A DNA stretch of 64,000 nt, taken from the NCBI GenBank assembly GCA_964249755.1, contig CAXUDB010000002.1:496001-560000 (forward strand), read 5' to 3'. This DNA is from Ilyomonas sp964249755 (GTDB taxonomy: Bacteria; Bacteroidota; Bacteroidia; Chitinophagales; Chitinophagaceae). The notes beneath the pieces were generated by a model, which searched no databases, was not told the DNA's origin, and saw only the letters and a list, made by a program, of their open reading frames with translations. The position numbers and the translations under genes were made by a program. Shown here piece by piece: positions 53,591 through 61,488 of this stretch (position 1 is the first letter of the stretch; every line of letters starts with the position of its first letter).

Positions 53591-53665
53591 TATTTAATAA
53601 GTAAGAATGAATATTTATAATGTTGAACAGTGGAGTGAAGTATTAAATATTACATCTTACTTATT
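53588..53665. repeat. AT-rich imperfect inverted repeat between YqeY and CvpA genes
   Basis: AATAAGTAAGAATG (53596-53609) is nearly complementary to CATCTTACTTATT (53653-53665), and TAATATTTAAT just left of it to ATTAAATATTA (53642-53652). The structure could be a weak terminator or processing site in the 80-bp gap. Confidence 0.5.
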
Positions 53666-53670
53666 CTATT

Positions 53671-54207
53671 ATGCTGATTGACGTAGTGTATCTCATACTT
53701 CTTGCAGTAGCTGTTTTCAAAGGCTACAGCAAAGGGTTTGTGGTAGCAGTGTTTTCTTTCCTTGCCATCTTCATTGGGCTAGCGGCATCGCTCAAATTAT
53801 CGGCTACTGTTGCGGTCTGGCTGGATAAAAGCATCAATGTAGGAGAACGGTTATTACCGGTGTTGGCCTTCCTCGTTGTGCTGATTTCAGTTGCCATTCT
53901 TACCCGCATCATTGCCCGCCTGATAGAGAAAACATTGCAGATAGCGATGCTTGGTTTTATCAATCGCTTAGGTGGCATTTTGCTTTATGTTGTGCTATAC
54001 ACTATTGTATTCAGCATCGTATTGTTTTATATCAGCCGGCTGGGATTTACAAAAGAAGAGACCATTGCAGACTCTCATACCTATAGCTTCATTGCACCGT
54101 GGGGACCGAAGGCCATCAACGCTTTCAGCGATATTCTTCCTCCTTTAAAAAATATGTTTTTGCAACTGGAAAATTTCTTTGCAAGAGCTGTAGAAAAAAG
54201 TGAGTAA
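53671..54207 (+). CDS. CvpA family membrane protein
   Basis: A 178-residue inner-membrane protein with about four hydrophobic segments: VVYLILLAVAVFKGYSKGF, FSFLAIFIGLAASLKLSATV, LLPVLAFLVVLISVAILTRI and LGGILLYVVLYTIVFSIVLFY. The opening I-D-V-V-Y-L-I plus KGYSKGF is the CvpA signature. E. coli CvpA was found through colicin V production and near purF; the family's biochemical function is unsettled, with links to envelope stress and bile resistance. The short C-terminal tail (GPKAINAFSDILPPLKNMF) is amphipathic. It lies 78 bp before the hydrolase gene. Confidence 0.85.
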   Translation: MLIDVVYLILLAVAVFKGYSKGFVVAVFSFLAIFIGLAASLKLSATVAVWLDKSINVGERLLPVLAFLVVLISVAILTRIIARLIEKTLQIAMLGFINRLGGILLYVVLYTIVFSIVLFYISRLGFTKEETIADSHTYSFIAPWGPKAINAFSDILPPLKNMFLQLENFFARAVEKSE

Positions 54208-54247
54208 CACACTCTGCTTCAAAACCAGTATTTTAGCGGCACATCGC

Positions 54248-54255
54248 TATTTTTG
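54248..54255 (+). promoter_or_regulatory. Candidate -7 element (TATTTTTG) for the alpha/beta hydrolase gene
   Basis: An exact TAnnTTTG match 29 bases before the ATG at 54285, in the 77-bp gap after the CvpA gene. Confidence 0.4.
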
Positions 54256-54284
54256 ATAAACAGCTTTATTTATAACAGGCATAC

Positions 54285-55064
54285 ATGGCATATCAAATAA
54301 AACAGCAGGATAAGTTCAGGTATATTGAGGAAGGCAGCGGCGAGCCGTTGATCCTGCTGCATGGCTTGTTTGGCGCATTAAGTAATTTCCGGGACCTGAT
54401 TGACCATTTCAAAAATCAGTACCAAGTAATTGTTCCGATGCTTCCTCTGTTCGATCTGGATATTTTTCACACCACCGTCGGTGGTATCGAAAAATACGTA
54501 TATAAATTTATCGAAGCGCGCAACTACAATGGCATTCACTTGTTGGGCAATTCCCTTGGCGGGCATGTGGCGCTGGTGCATATTTTAAAGCATCCTTCGC
54601 GCATCAAGTCGCTTACCCTCACGGGCAGTTCCGGGTTGTTTGAGAGCGGTATGGGCGACAGTTATCCAAAGCGTGGCGATATAGACTACATCCGAAAAAA
54701 GACGCAGCTTACGTTTTACGATCCGAAGATGGCAACAGATGAATTGGTGAATGAAGTATTTGAAATCACCAACAACCGGTTAAAAGTGATTAAAATTATT
54801 TCTCTTGCTAAGAGTGCTATTCGTAACAATTTGGGTGAGGAATTAAACCAGATTACGCAGCCCACACTTCTCATCTGGGGAAAGAACGACACTATCACGC
54901 CGCCTTTTGTGGCTGAAGAATTTAATAAACTTATCCCCAATAGCGAGTTGCATTTTGTAGACAAATGCGGACACGCGCCCATGATGGAAGTACCCGACGA
55001 ATTCAACCGCATTTTAGAAGTGTTCCTCAAAAAATTGAAACAGCCTGCTGCAACTATGGCGTGA
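54285..55064 (+). CDS. Alpha/beta hydrolase
   Basis: A 259-residue soluble alpha/beta-fold enzyme. The oxyanion loop is LILLHGLFGALSNF (HGLFG, about 26-30), the nucleophile elbow is LLGNSLGGHVAL (Ser90), an acid is probable at LLIWGKNDTITPP, and the catalytic histidine is in FVDKCGHAPMMEVP (about 237). This is the meta-cleavage-hydrolase/haloperoxidase-like subgroup; substrate is unknown. No signal peptide is present. The stop is followed after 28 bases by the CBS gene, suggesting co-transcription. Confidence 0.9.
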   Translation: MAYQIKQQDKFRYIEEGSGEPLILLHGLFGALSNFRDLIDHFKNQYQVIVPMLPLFDLDIFHTTVGGIEKYVYKFIEARNYNGIHLLGNSLGGHVALVHILKHPSRIKSLTLTGSSGLFESGMGDSYPKRGDIDYIRKKTQLTFYDPKMATDELVNEVFEITNNRLKVIKIISLAKSAIRNNLGEELNQITQPTLLIWGKNDTITPPFVAEEFNKLIPNSELHFVDKCGHAPMMEVPDEFNRILEVFLKKLKQPAATMA

Positions 55065-55092
55065 TTTTTTTTGTCTCACTAAAAAAAGTGCA

Positions 55093-55752
55093 ATGCTTGT
55101 AAATCAGCTTCCGATTATTACTTATCCGGTGCTTCACCTATTTGATACTGTATCGCTCGCCCTGCAGTTCATGGACGATTACGATGTACAGCATCTTCCC
55201 GTAGAAGAGGATGAAATTTATATTGGTATATTATCCAAAACCGACTTGCTGGACGAAGATGAATCAACCCTAATTGAAACCTTGCAAGTCGTGATTGCTA
55301 AGATTTCTATTCAGCCTGGTGAACATTTTTTAGCCGCTTTAAAAGTGGCATCTGCCAATGAGCTGAGCATTTTGCCGGTAGTCAATACAGACATGCAGTT
55401 GCAGGGCGTTATTACCTCAGCAGAACTGATGCATGCTGCTGCTACATTTCAAAATGTGGAAGAACCGGGAGCTATCATCGTGCTCGAAATGGAACGGCAC
55501 AACTACGCTATTGGCGAGTTGTCGAGGCTTGTGGAAACCAACAATGCCAGCATTGTGCAATTGAATACATTTACCGAGAGTAGCACCGGCTTGTTCATCG
55601 TTACCTTAAAACTCAACCGTACAGAAATATCCGACGTGGTTTCTACGCTACAGCGTTACGATTATATCATCCGCTATTTCTTTGGTGAAGAAGCTTACGA
55701 AAACGAATTGCGTGAGAATTTTGATATGCTGATGAATTATCTGAAGATATAA
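55093..55752 (+). CDS. CBS-domain protein
   Basis: A 219-residue cytosolic protein. A CBS pair covers about residues 1-125: DTVSLALQFMDDYDVQHLPV then IYIGILSKTDLL, and FLAALKVASANELSILPVVN then QLQGVITSAELMHA. CBS pairs sense adenosine nucleotides. The last 85 residues (GAIIVLEMERHNYAIGELSR, VQLNTFTESSTGLFIVTLKL, then DVVSTLQRYDYIIRYFFGEE) resemble an ACT-like ligand domain, as in AcuB. In many Bacteroidota a CBS protein of this type precedes the NAD kinase gene; here a DUF721 gene follows instead. The regulated partner is unknown. Confidence 0.85.
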   Translation: MLVNQLPIITYPVLHLFDTVSLALQFMDDYDVQHLPVEEDEIYIGILSKTDLLDEDESTLIETLQVVIAKISIQPGEHFLAALKVASANELSILPVVNTDMQLQGVITSAELMHAAATFQNVEEPGAIIVLEMERHNYAIGELSRLVETNNASIVQLNTFTESSTGLFIVTLKLNRTEISDVVSTLQRYDYIIRYFFGEEAYENELRENFDMLMNYLKI

Positions 55753-55787
55753 AATGGCACAAATGAAAAATAAAGAGAACAGCCATT

Positions 55788-55880
55788 ATGGACCAGGAGC
55801 CAGTCACTCCGATTAAGCCCATTGCAGCCTGTGGCGCTATCAGCGCCATCACACTCTTGTACGCCTTGTTAATAATTTAG
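55788..55880 (+). CDS. Possible 30-residue hydrophobic peptide
   Basis: An ATG at 55788 opens a 30-codon frame ending at TAG 55878-55880. Residues 12-30 (IAACGAISAITLLYALLII) are hydrophobic enough for one membrane helix after a short polar start. It lies in the 180-bp gap between the CBS and DUF721 genes on the same strand. I recognise no family, and chance is a real possibility. Confidence 0.2.
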   Translation: MDQEPVTPIKPIAACGAISAITLLYALLII

Positions 55881-55931
55881 CAGAATACAACCTTTCTACT
55901 CATTATCATCATCTAATAACAACCAGCTAAC

Positions 55932-56213
55932 ATGAGCGAATATCACATTGGCAACGCGTTAAAGAACTTTATCAGTAAAAGCAATATTAAAAACGGCATC
56001 CGGTCTGTGCAGATTGAAGAAGTGTGGCTGCAAATTATGGGAACCACCATTGCCAAATACACAGAAAGTATTAAAATCGTCAACAGCACTTTATTCATCA
56101 ACACTTCCGTTGGACCATTGAAAAACGAACTGCTTTATCAGAAAGAAAAAATTATGGAACGGGTAAATGAAGCGCTGGGAGAAAAAGTGATTTTGAGTGT
56201 GGTAATACAGTAA
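55932..56213 (+). CDS. DUF721 (DciA-like) protein
   Basis: A 93-residue protein matching the DUF721 family: SEYHIGNALKNFISKSNI at the start, VQIEEVWLQIMGTTIAKYTES in the middle and STLFINTSVGPLKNELLYQK at the end. DciA proteins of this family load or interact with the replicative helicase DnaB in many bacteria that lack DnaC. The short version common in Bacteroidota lacks the longer C-terminal part, so a helicase-operator role is only likely, not shown. It converges with the BT_3928-type gene, 23 bases between stops. Confidence 0.85.
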   Translation: MSEYHIGNALKNFISKSNIKNGIRSVQIEEVWLQIMGTTIAKYTESIKIVNSTLFINTSVGPLKNELLYQKEKIMERVNEALGEKVILSVVIQ

Positions 56214-56236
56214 TTAATCAATGTAACTCAACCCAC

Positions 56237-57346
56237 TTATTTCTTAGTCTCCAGATACTTAATCACTTTATCTTTCGAAGCATAACTCACCTTTCTTTTT
56301 ACAACGGCTTTCTGCATCACAAAATAAGTGGCATTTACGCGGGCTGCGGTTTTTAGCACAGTTGCATCACAGCGAAGAATGCGCGACGATGGCAGAATCT
56401 TCGCTGCTTCCTGTGGTATTGGCGTTACCATAAACAAAGGGATATGATGCGCTTCGCAATATGCACTCATTACTTCAAATTCATCGGCCTGCTTTTTCCA
56501 GTGATTAAAATTCTGCACCATCGCCAGTACATATAGTGGCTGGTTCAATATTACTTGTGTAGTATCGTTGCCATCAATAGTTTGCAGAGCAAAGTCGGTA
56601 ATAGGCGCCGAGGCTGTGCCTTGCCGCACCAGCTTATCATAGCGATCTACAAACTCATACGTGCTATCAAAATCATCCGGGAAATGGTCGGCATCAAATT
56701 CAACCTGCTTGCCGTTTTTCTGGTAACGAAACGTCATGGCAAAACTATCCGGCACTGCACCGCCAGGCACTTTCATTTGCTGGAGCAAATCATTTCCCTG
56801 GCGGTACGGCAGGCAATCTAACACCGGCAAGTATGTAAGCACATAGCTTTCAAAAAGAGATACGCCCACTACCGTAAAGAAGAGGATGAAAAACGACAGC
56901 CGTTGAATACGAAACGCCTGCTCGATGCGCCTGCGATTGATGACAAGAACGAGTATTAGGAACAGAAGAACGAGGTCTTTGATAAAAGATTGTAGCGGCG
57001 ACAGAGGAAGGCAATCGCCAAAGCAGCCGCAGCTTTTAAATTTACCCGACAGCGTTGCGTAGCCGGTAAGAAACGTGAAGAAAATAATCAATAATAAAAG
57101 CAGCCAGCTAAACACTTTCATGCGCCAGCCAATGATGATGGCTACGCCTGCCAGCACTTCAAACACATTCATCAAAAGCGAAAGCGGCAGTGCAAAATCA
57201 TTCAGGTAAGCCATGTGCCAGGCCTCGAAAAACTCCTGCATTTTATAGCTCAGTCCCAGCGGGTCGTTGGCCTTGATAAGACCCGAAAAAATAAACAGGA
57301 TACCCACTACCCACCGGATAATGAGCAATACGGAATTCCTTTTCAT
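56237..57346 (-). CDS. BT_3928-family DoxX/MauE-like membrane protein
   Basis: A 369-residue protein. The first half is a DoxX/MauE-type four-helix membrane domain (SVLLIIRWVVGILFIFSGLIK, then LSLLMNVFEVLAGVAIIIGW), with a conserved Cys pair in KFKSCGCFGDCLPL as in MauE/DsbD-like redox proteins. The second half is periplasmic or cytosolic and thioredoxin-like in outline, with ITDFALQTIDGNDTT and YVLAMVQNFNHWKKQADEFEV, but no CxxC. The family occurs next to DUF1599 and triosephosphate isomerase genes in Bacteroidota; its function is unknown. A role in disulfide or electron transfer is inferred only. The gene starts 9 bases after the DUF1599 gene ends. Confidence 0.82.
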   Translation of the reverse strand: MKRNSVLLIIRWVVGILFIFSGLIKANDPLGLSYKMQEFFEAWHMAYLNDFALPLSLLMNVFEVLAGVAIIIGWRMKVFSWLLLLLIIFFTFLTGYATLSGKFKSCGCFGDCLPLSPLQSFIKDLVLLFLILVLVINRRRIEQAFRIQRLSFFILFFTVVGVSLFESYVLTYLPVLDCLPYRQGNDLLQQMKVPGGAVPDSFAMTFRYQKNGKQVEFDADHFPDDFDSTYEFVDRYDKLVRQGTASAPITDFALQTIDGNDTTQVILNQPLYVLAMVQNFNHWKKQADEFEVMSAYCEAHHIPLFMVTPIPQEAAKILPSSRILRCDATVLKTAARVNATYFVMQKAVVKRKVSYASKDKVIKYLETKK

Positions 57347-57355
57347 GTGTTGGTT

Positions 57356-57913
57356 TTATTGCGCTTCTTCGGCTATCAATATTAAGGCAAAAGCGGCATA
57401 GTTGATAATATCAATATAGTTGGCGTCAATTCCTTCGCTCATAAGGGTTCTGCCATCGTTCATCAAGATCTGCCGGATGCGCAACAGTTTCATGAGGATT
57501 AAATCGGTCAGACCCTGCTGACTCATATCCCGCCAGGCTTCGCCATAATCATGGTTTTTAGCTATCATGGTTTGTTTTGCAACGTCTATCTGCTGTTTAT
57601 AATATTCCGAAGCGGTATCGGCTGGAAGTTCTTCAATGGCAGAAGGCATTTGCAGTTGAATCAAACCAATCACCGCATAATTAAGAATGCCTTTGAACTC
57701 GCCAGGAATATCATCGCTCACCATCTGCTCTTTTATCTCTTGAAGATTACGGATGCGAAGCGCTTTGATAAAAATTTGATCTACTACCGAGATCGTTCTC
57801 AATACGCGCCACGAAGTGCCATAGTCAAATGTTTTTTTATCGAATATGTTTTTGCAAATGGCAACAGCACTATCGTATTGGGCAAGGGTTTTTGCAGCGG
57901 CTTCCTGTGTCAT
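57356..57913 (-). CDS. DUF1599 protein
   Basis: A 185-residue soluble protein built of two similar halves: CKNIFDKKTFDYGTSWRVLR in the first and TMIAKNHDYGEAWRDMSQQG in the second. Each half carries a K-x(3)-DYG-x-(S/A)-WR motif typical of DUF1599. The function is unknown; the fold is predicted to be alpha-helical. It is paired with the BT_3928-type gene in an arrangement that is widespread in the phylum. The usual neighbour folP is not seen here. The 132-bp gap upstream to batC suggests a separate promoter, though no exact -7 element was found. Confidence 0.85.
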   Translation of the reverse strand: MTQEAAAKTLAQYDSAVAICKNIFDKKTFDYGTSWRVLRTISVVDQIFIKALRIRNLQEIKEQMVSDDIPGEFKGILNYAVIGLIQLQMPSAIEELPADTASEYYKQQIDVAKQTMIAKNHDYGEAWRDMSQQGLTDLILMKLLRIRQILMNDGRTLMSEGIDANYIDIINYAAFALILIAEEAQ

Positions 57914-58045
57914 AGAGGTTTGTCTTAAGCGAAAAAGAAACGATTATCAGCCGCAAGATAAGAACAGCAAAGCGCGTTGCGGTCTGATTTTTCAAACAAA
58001 AAAGTAAGCAACAGTCTTACTTTAAAAAGGCAAACACCAATTGTT

Positions 58046-58756
58046 TTACCAGTCTTTTTCATTGTCGGGACTATTCGTTTTTTGCTTTTGCACTTCTTTC
58101 TGCAAAGCCTTTTCCTGCTGCTCCAGCTCTTTAAATTTTTGTTCCATCATTTGACGGTTCATTTGCTGTTGCTTCTGCTGCTTTTGATTTTGTAGTGGTG
58201 GCTTTTTTTCTTGTTTGGGCGGTTGTTGTTGTGGCTGTTGCTGTTTTTTGGTTTCCAGCGCTTTCTGCAGGTTTTCGCGGGCCTCTCTGTCGTTTGGCGC
58301 TAAGCGCAATGACTGCTTAAAACTTTCGATGGCTTCTTCTAATTTATTTTGCTGAAGCGAAGCCAGCGCTTTATTGTAGTAAGCTTTTGCCTGCAAGTCG
58401 GCATCCGCGGTATGGTTAATCACATCGTTGTATTCTTCCGCCGATTTTTCCGCGTCATTGCTGCGTTGCAGTGCATTCGCCAGGTTGAACTTTGCCGCAT
58501 TGTTATCAGCATCGTACTGCAATGCTTTTTGATATTGCTTGACAGCATTTATATAATCATTCTTCCGGTAAGCATCATTGCCTTGCTTCACAGCTTCATT
58601 TGTTTTTTGTGCGAAGGAAGAGAAGCAATGGGCAAGCAAAAAAAACAGGGAAATGATCCGTAACCAATTCCTCCCAGTAAAACGGAAATATTCGTAAAAA
58701 GTAATTGAACAGACAGCCCGTTTATGCTTATTTGCTTTATCCTTTTTGTTTTCCAT
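58046..58756 (-). CDS. batC: BatC-like TPR protein
   Basis: A 236-residue protein. A hydrophobic segment (NWLRIISLFFLLAHCFSSFAQ, about 30-50) is a signal peptide or anchor after a charged N-terminus. TPR repeats follow: AVKQGNDAYRKNDYINAVKQY, ALQYDADNNAAKFNLANALQ, AKAYYNKALASLQQNKLEEA and SFKQSLRLAPNDREARENLQ. The C-terminal 70 residues are extremely Gln/Lys-rich (QQQPQQQPPKQEKKPP) and end in a coiled coil. BatC proteins act with the VWA proteins BatA/BatB in the Bacteroides aerotolerance locus. It overlaps the end of batB by 20 bases, indicating translational coupling. Confidence 0.82.
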   Translation of the reverse strand: MENKKDKANKHKRAVCSITFYEYFRFTGRNWLRIISLFFLLAHCFSSFAQKTNEAVKQGNDAYRKNDYINAVKQYQKALQYDADNNAAKFNLANALQRSNDAEKSAEEYNDVINHTADADLQAKAYYNKALASLQQNKLEEAIESFKQSLRLAPNDREARENLQKALETKKQQQPQQQPPKQEKKPPLQNQKQQKQQQMNRQMMEQKFKELEQQEKALQKEVQKQKTNSPDNEKDW

Positions 58757-59750
58757 AACGCCTTCTTTTCACTTCGGGTATAAATACTTCTACCAATAAT
58801 AAAACCAGCATGATCGCCGCAAAGAAGGGATAAAAAGAAGCATATTCCCGGTTGCTGCCTTCACCGTCAAGCCGCTTTTTTTCACGGCTGTTCAATTCGT
58901 TTGCCAATGCAGTAGCTGTTTCTTCTGATTCATCCAGATGAAGGTATTTGCCGCCTGTTTTCTCGGCAATTGATTTCAACTCTTCTTCATTCAACTTTGA
59001 AATTACAGTCTGCCCGTTCACATCTGTTTTATATACATTACCGGCTTCAATAATAGGTGAGCCTTCTGCCGTGCCAATGCCAACCGTATAAACTACTACA
59101 CCATCATCATACAGCTCCTGCAAAATGTCTTTCGTGTTCGGGTTATGATCTTCGCCATCGGTTATCAGCACCACGGCTTTATACTTTTTTTGTTTCACAT
59201 CGAGCGAGCGGTTGCAAAGCTGCAAAGCGGCATTCAGGTCTGTTCCCTGTACTGAAACAGCATCCGGCGTAGCATTACTCAGGTAGAGTTTAGAAGCCGT
59301 GATGTCGCTCGTCAATGGCATTTGCAAGAAGGCCTGACCGGCGAATACAACCAATCCTACCCGGTTGTTAGCTAAGTTATCAATCAGCAAGCTCACACAT
59401 TGTTTTGCCTTATCAAGACGCGTAGGTTTTACATCCTGGCTCAACATGCTTTTACTTACATCCAGTGCAATCAGGATGTCAATCCCCGCTAAGTTTTCAT
59501 TCCCGCCTTTTACTGGCTTTCGCAAATTAGCCAATGCAAGAACACCCAGCGCTATCGCAATCATTATTAAAACAAACTTGGCGCGGTATCGCTGGGGAGA
59601 ATAGTTATTCGTAAGTTGATGAATCAGTTCTTCATCGCCCAAAGCCTTGCGCACCTTGCGTTTCCAGCGAAGCACCGATACAAATATCAGCGCCAGCGGC
59701 ACGAGAATAAGTAAGGCTAGCAAATAGCTGTTGTGTTCAAATGAAAGCAT
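58737..59750 (-). CDS. batB: BatB-like von Willebrand factor A membrane protein
   Basis: A 337-residue inner-membrane protein. Helices are LLALLILVPLALIFVSVL (about 10-27), FVLIMIAIALGVLALAN (about 59-75) and FYPFFAAIMLVLLLVEVFI near the end. The VWA domain between them has an intact MIDAS motif DVSKS (Asp97, Ser99, Ser101), a later threonine site in AVSVQGTDLNAAL, and VVLITDGEDHNPNT. The Bat proteins of Bacteroides fragilis were linked to aerotolerance and virulence. The full locus usually runs moxR-batA-batB-batC-batD; here only batB and batC are present. The class D beta-lactamase gene stands where batA would be. Confidence 0.85.
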   Translation of the reverse strand: MLSFEHNSYLLALLILVPLALIFVSVLRWKRKVRKALGDEELIHQLTNNYSPQRYRAKFVLIMIAIALGVLALANLRKPVKGGNENLAGIDILIALDVSKSMLSQDVKPTRLDKAKQCVSLLIDNLANNRVGLVVFAGQAFLQMPLTSDITASKLYLSNATPDAVSVQGTDLNAALQLCNRSLDVKQKKYKAVVLITDGEDHNPNTKDILQELYDDGVVVYTVGIGTAEGSPIIEAGNVYKTDVNGQTVISKLNEEELKSIAEKTGGKYLHLDESEETATALANELNSREKKRLDGEGSNREYASFYPFFAAIMLVLLLVEVFIPEVKRRRYGKQKG

Positions 59751-59839
59751 GAAAAAAGTAAAAGGACTTAAAAATAAAATAGGTAAACAGTAATGTCAAA
59801 AAATAGGACCAACAATTAACTTTTACGTACTTAGGTAAT

Positions 59840-60652
59840 TTACTTCTTTCCCTCGAAAAAGCCAAGCTGCTTCAGAGCGCCTTTTAAAATGGACATGCGC
59901 ACAGTTTTCATATCCATATCGTGCGGTCCTTCAATATTCAATACAAAAAAATAAGGATGCTGGTTCTCTTCTATCCAGCCTACTACCCAACCGATGCTGT
60001 TGCCATTTTCTTTATATCCCCAACCAGTCTTATAACTTAATTGGTAGTTGGCATTGTTCTCCTGCAGCATTACTTTTTTAACAATGGTCTGCGGTCTTTT
60101 ATCAAAAGGTAACTGCTGAAAATATAATTTTTTCACCAGCCCTAGTTGTTCATCTGGTTTTACTTTCAGCGAATTATCTAACCAGAAAGTATCTATGCGC
60201 GAAGTGATTTTTTGAGTGCCATAATGCAGGCTGTCGAGCCACTGCTGCATGGTGTCTTTACCAATTTTTTTGGCTACTTCCTGGTAGTAAGGCACGGCAG
60301 ATACTTTGAATGCTTCCGTCATCGTAAGGTCTTTGTTCCATTCGGGAATATTGCGCACTACGCCATCCCATTTAATCACCATGTTCTCACCTGATATACG
60401 TCCTGTCTGTAACCCGATTAACGAGTTAACGATCTTAAAAGTAGACGCCGGCAGGTAAGCCGAATCGCGATAACGCGGAAGATTATACACTGTAAAGCTG
60501 CCTTGCCCGTTATCAAACAGCGCAAAAGTTCCGGTTACTTTGTTATCAGTAAAATATTTTCCTAAGGAATCATTAACCGTTACGTTGTTGGGTGTGCAGG
60601 AAGAGAGGAAACAGGCAATTGCGCAGATAGTTAGGATGAGGAATCGGTTCAT
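59840..60652 (-). CDS. Class D beta-lactamase-like lipoprotein (OXA-like)
   Basis: A 270-residue protein with a lipoprotein signal peptide ending ACFLSSC (Cys19). All class D active-site blocks are in place: nucleophile STFK (Ser70-Lys73), SAV (Ser118-Val120), the YG box as YGT (Tyr144-Gly145-Thr146) where most OXA enzymes have YGN, Trp157 in FWLDN for the carboxylated-lysine loop, and KTGWG (Lys208-Gly210). Such enzymes hydrolyse penicillins and sometimes carbapenems. Chromosomal versions occur widely in environmental Bacteroidota, and the neighbours are not mobile-element genes, so this looks intrinsic. Resistance is not predicted: the YGT change and expression are untested. An anchored location in the inner or outer membrane is inferred from the lipobox. 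Confidence 0.85.
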   Translation of the reverse strand: MNRFLILTICAIACFLSSCTPNNVTVNDSLGKYFTDNKVTGTFALFDNGQGSFTVYNLPRYRDSAYLPASTFKIVNSLIGLQTGRISGENMVIKWDGVVRNIPEWNKDLTMTEAFKVSAVPYYQEVAKKIGKDTMQQWLDSLHYGTQKITSRIDTFWLDNSLKVKPDEQLGLVKKLYFQQLPFDKRPQTIVKKVMLQENNANYQLSYKTGWGYKENGNSIGWVVGWIEENQHPYFFVLNIEGPHDMDMKTVRMSILKGALKQLGFFEGKK

Positions 60653-60687
60653 GAAAAAGTATTAAAGTATTCGCTGAAATGAAGGCG

Positions 60688-60695
60688 CAAAAATA
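60688..60695 (-). promoter_or_regulatory. Candidate -7 element (TATTTTTG) for the class D beta-lactamase gene
   Basis: An exact match on the minus strand, 35 bases before the ATG at 60652. A TTTG (plus-strand CAAA at 60720-60723) lies 24 bases upstream, slightly long for the -33 spacing. Confidence 0.45.
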
Positions 60696-60789
60696 GAGGA
60701 GGAGTTGCAATTCATTTGTCAAAGAAATGAGATGCAACGATGTGCAAACCTTTATTAACTTGCTTTTCTTTCTTTAACCTTGCGATGAT

Positions 60790-61488
60790 ATGAAAGATGT
60801 GTTAGGGCAGGCAATGCACGATTATTACTTTAAGAATGCCCCGCAAACGCTGTGGATACACAACAACTATGGCGAAGATGAAGATATGCCGGTGAGCAAA
60901 TATTTTAGAAGTGAAGCGATGATGCCGAAACTGGAGCGAATGGCGTTGCAATTGTGCAGAGGTAAAGTGTTAGATGTGGGCGCCGGCGTAGGTAGTCATT
61001 CTCTTGCGCTTCAGGAAAAAGGGTTTGATGTTACGGCAGTTGAAATCTCTCCAAAGGCTTGCGAAGTGATACGCGACAGAGGCGTGAAGAAAGTGATCAA
61101 TACAGATATATTTCTTTACGAGGGTGCCGGGTTCGATACACTTCTATTTATGATGAATGGCATCGGGTTTACCGGTAATACAGACAACCTCCGCCGCTTT
61201 TTGCAACATGCCAAAACATTAATTCAGCCGGACGGGCAATTGCTTTTTGATTCATCGGATGTGGCTTATGTATACAATTACAAGCCACCAAAGCGCGAAA
61301 CCTATTATGGCATTATTACGTACCAATACGATTACAAAAATCAGAAGACAGATTGGTTTACATGGCTGTATATAGACAGGAATTTACTCTCAAAAATTGC
61401 GGGTGAAGAAGGATGGAGAACGGAGGTGTTGGGTGAAGACAAATGGGATAAATTTCTGGTTCGGCTCACTTTACAACAACGGTTATGA
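60790..61488 (+). CDS. Class I SAM-dependent methyltransferase
   Basis: A 232-residue soluble methyltransferase. Motif I is VLDVGAGVGSHSLALQEKG (about 58-76), motif II VTAVEISPKACEVI, and a motif IV-like FDTLLFMMNGIGFTGN. A later stretch ETYYGIITYQYDYKNQKTDWF may be part of the substrate lid. The substrate is unknown; the overall pattern fits small-molecule or ubiquinone-type methyltransferases rather than rRNA enzymes. Its stop overlaps the start of the cyclophilin gene (ATGA), so the two are translationally coupled. Confidence 0.88.
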   Translation: MKDVLGQAMHDYYFKNAPQTLWIHNNYGEDEDMPVSKYFRSEAMMPKLERMALQLCRGKVLDVGAGVGSHSLALQEKGFDVTAVEISPKACEVIRDRGVKKVINTDIFLYEGAGFDTLLFMMNGIGFTGNTDNLRRFLQHAKTLIQPDGQLLFDSSDVAYVYNYKPPKRETYYGIITYQYDYKNQKTDWFTWLYIDRNLLSKIAGEEGWRTEVLGEDKWDKFLVRLTLQQRL

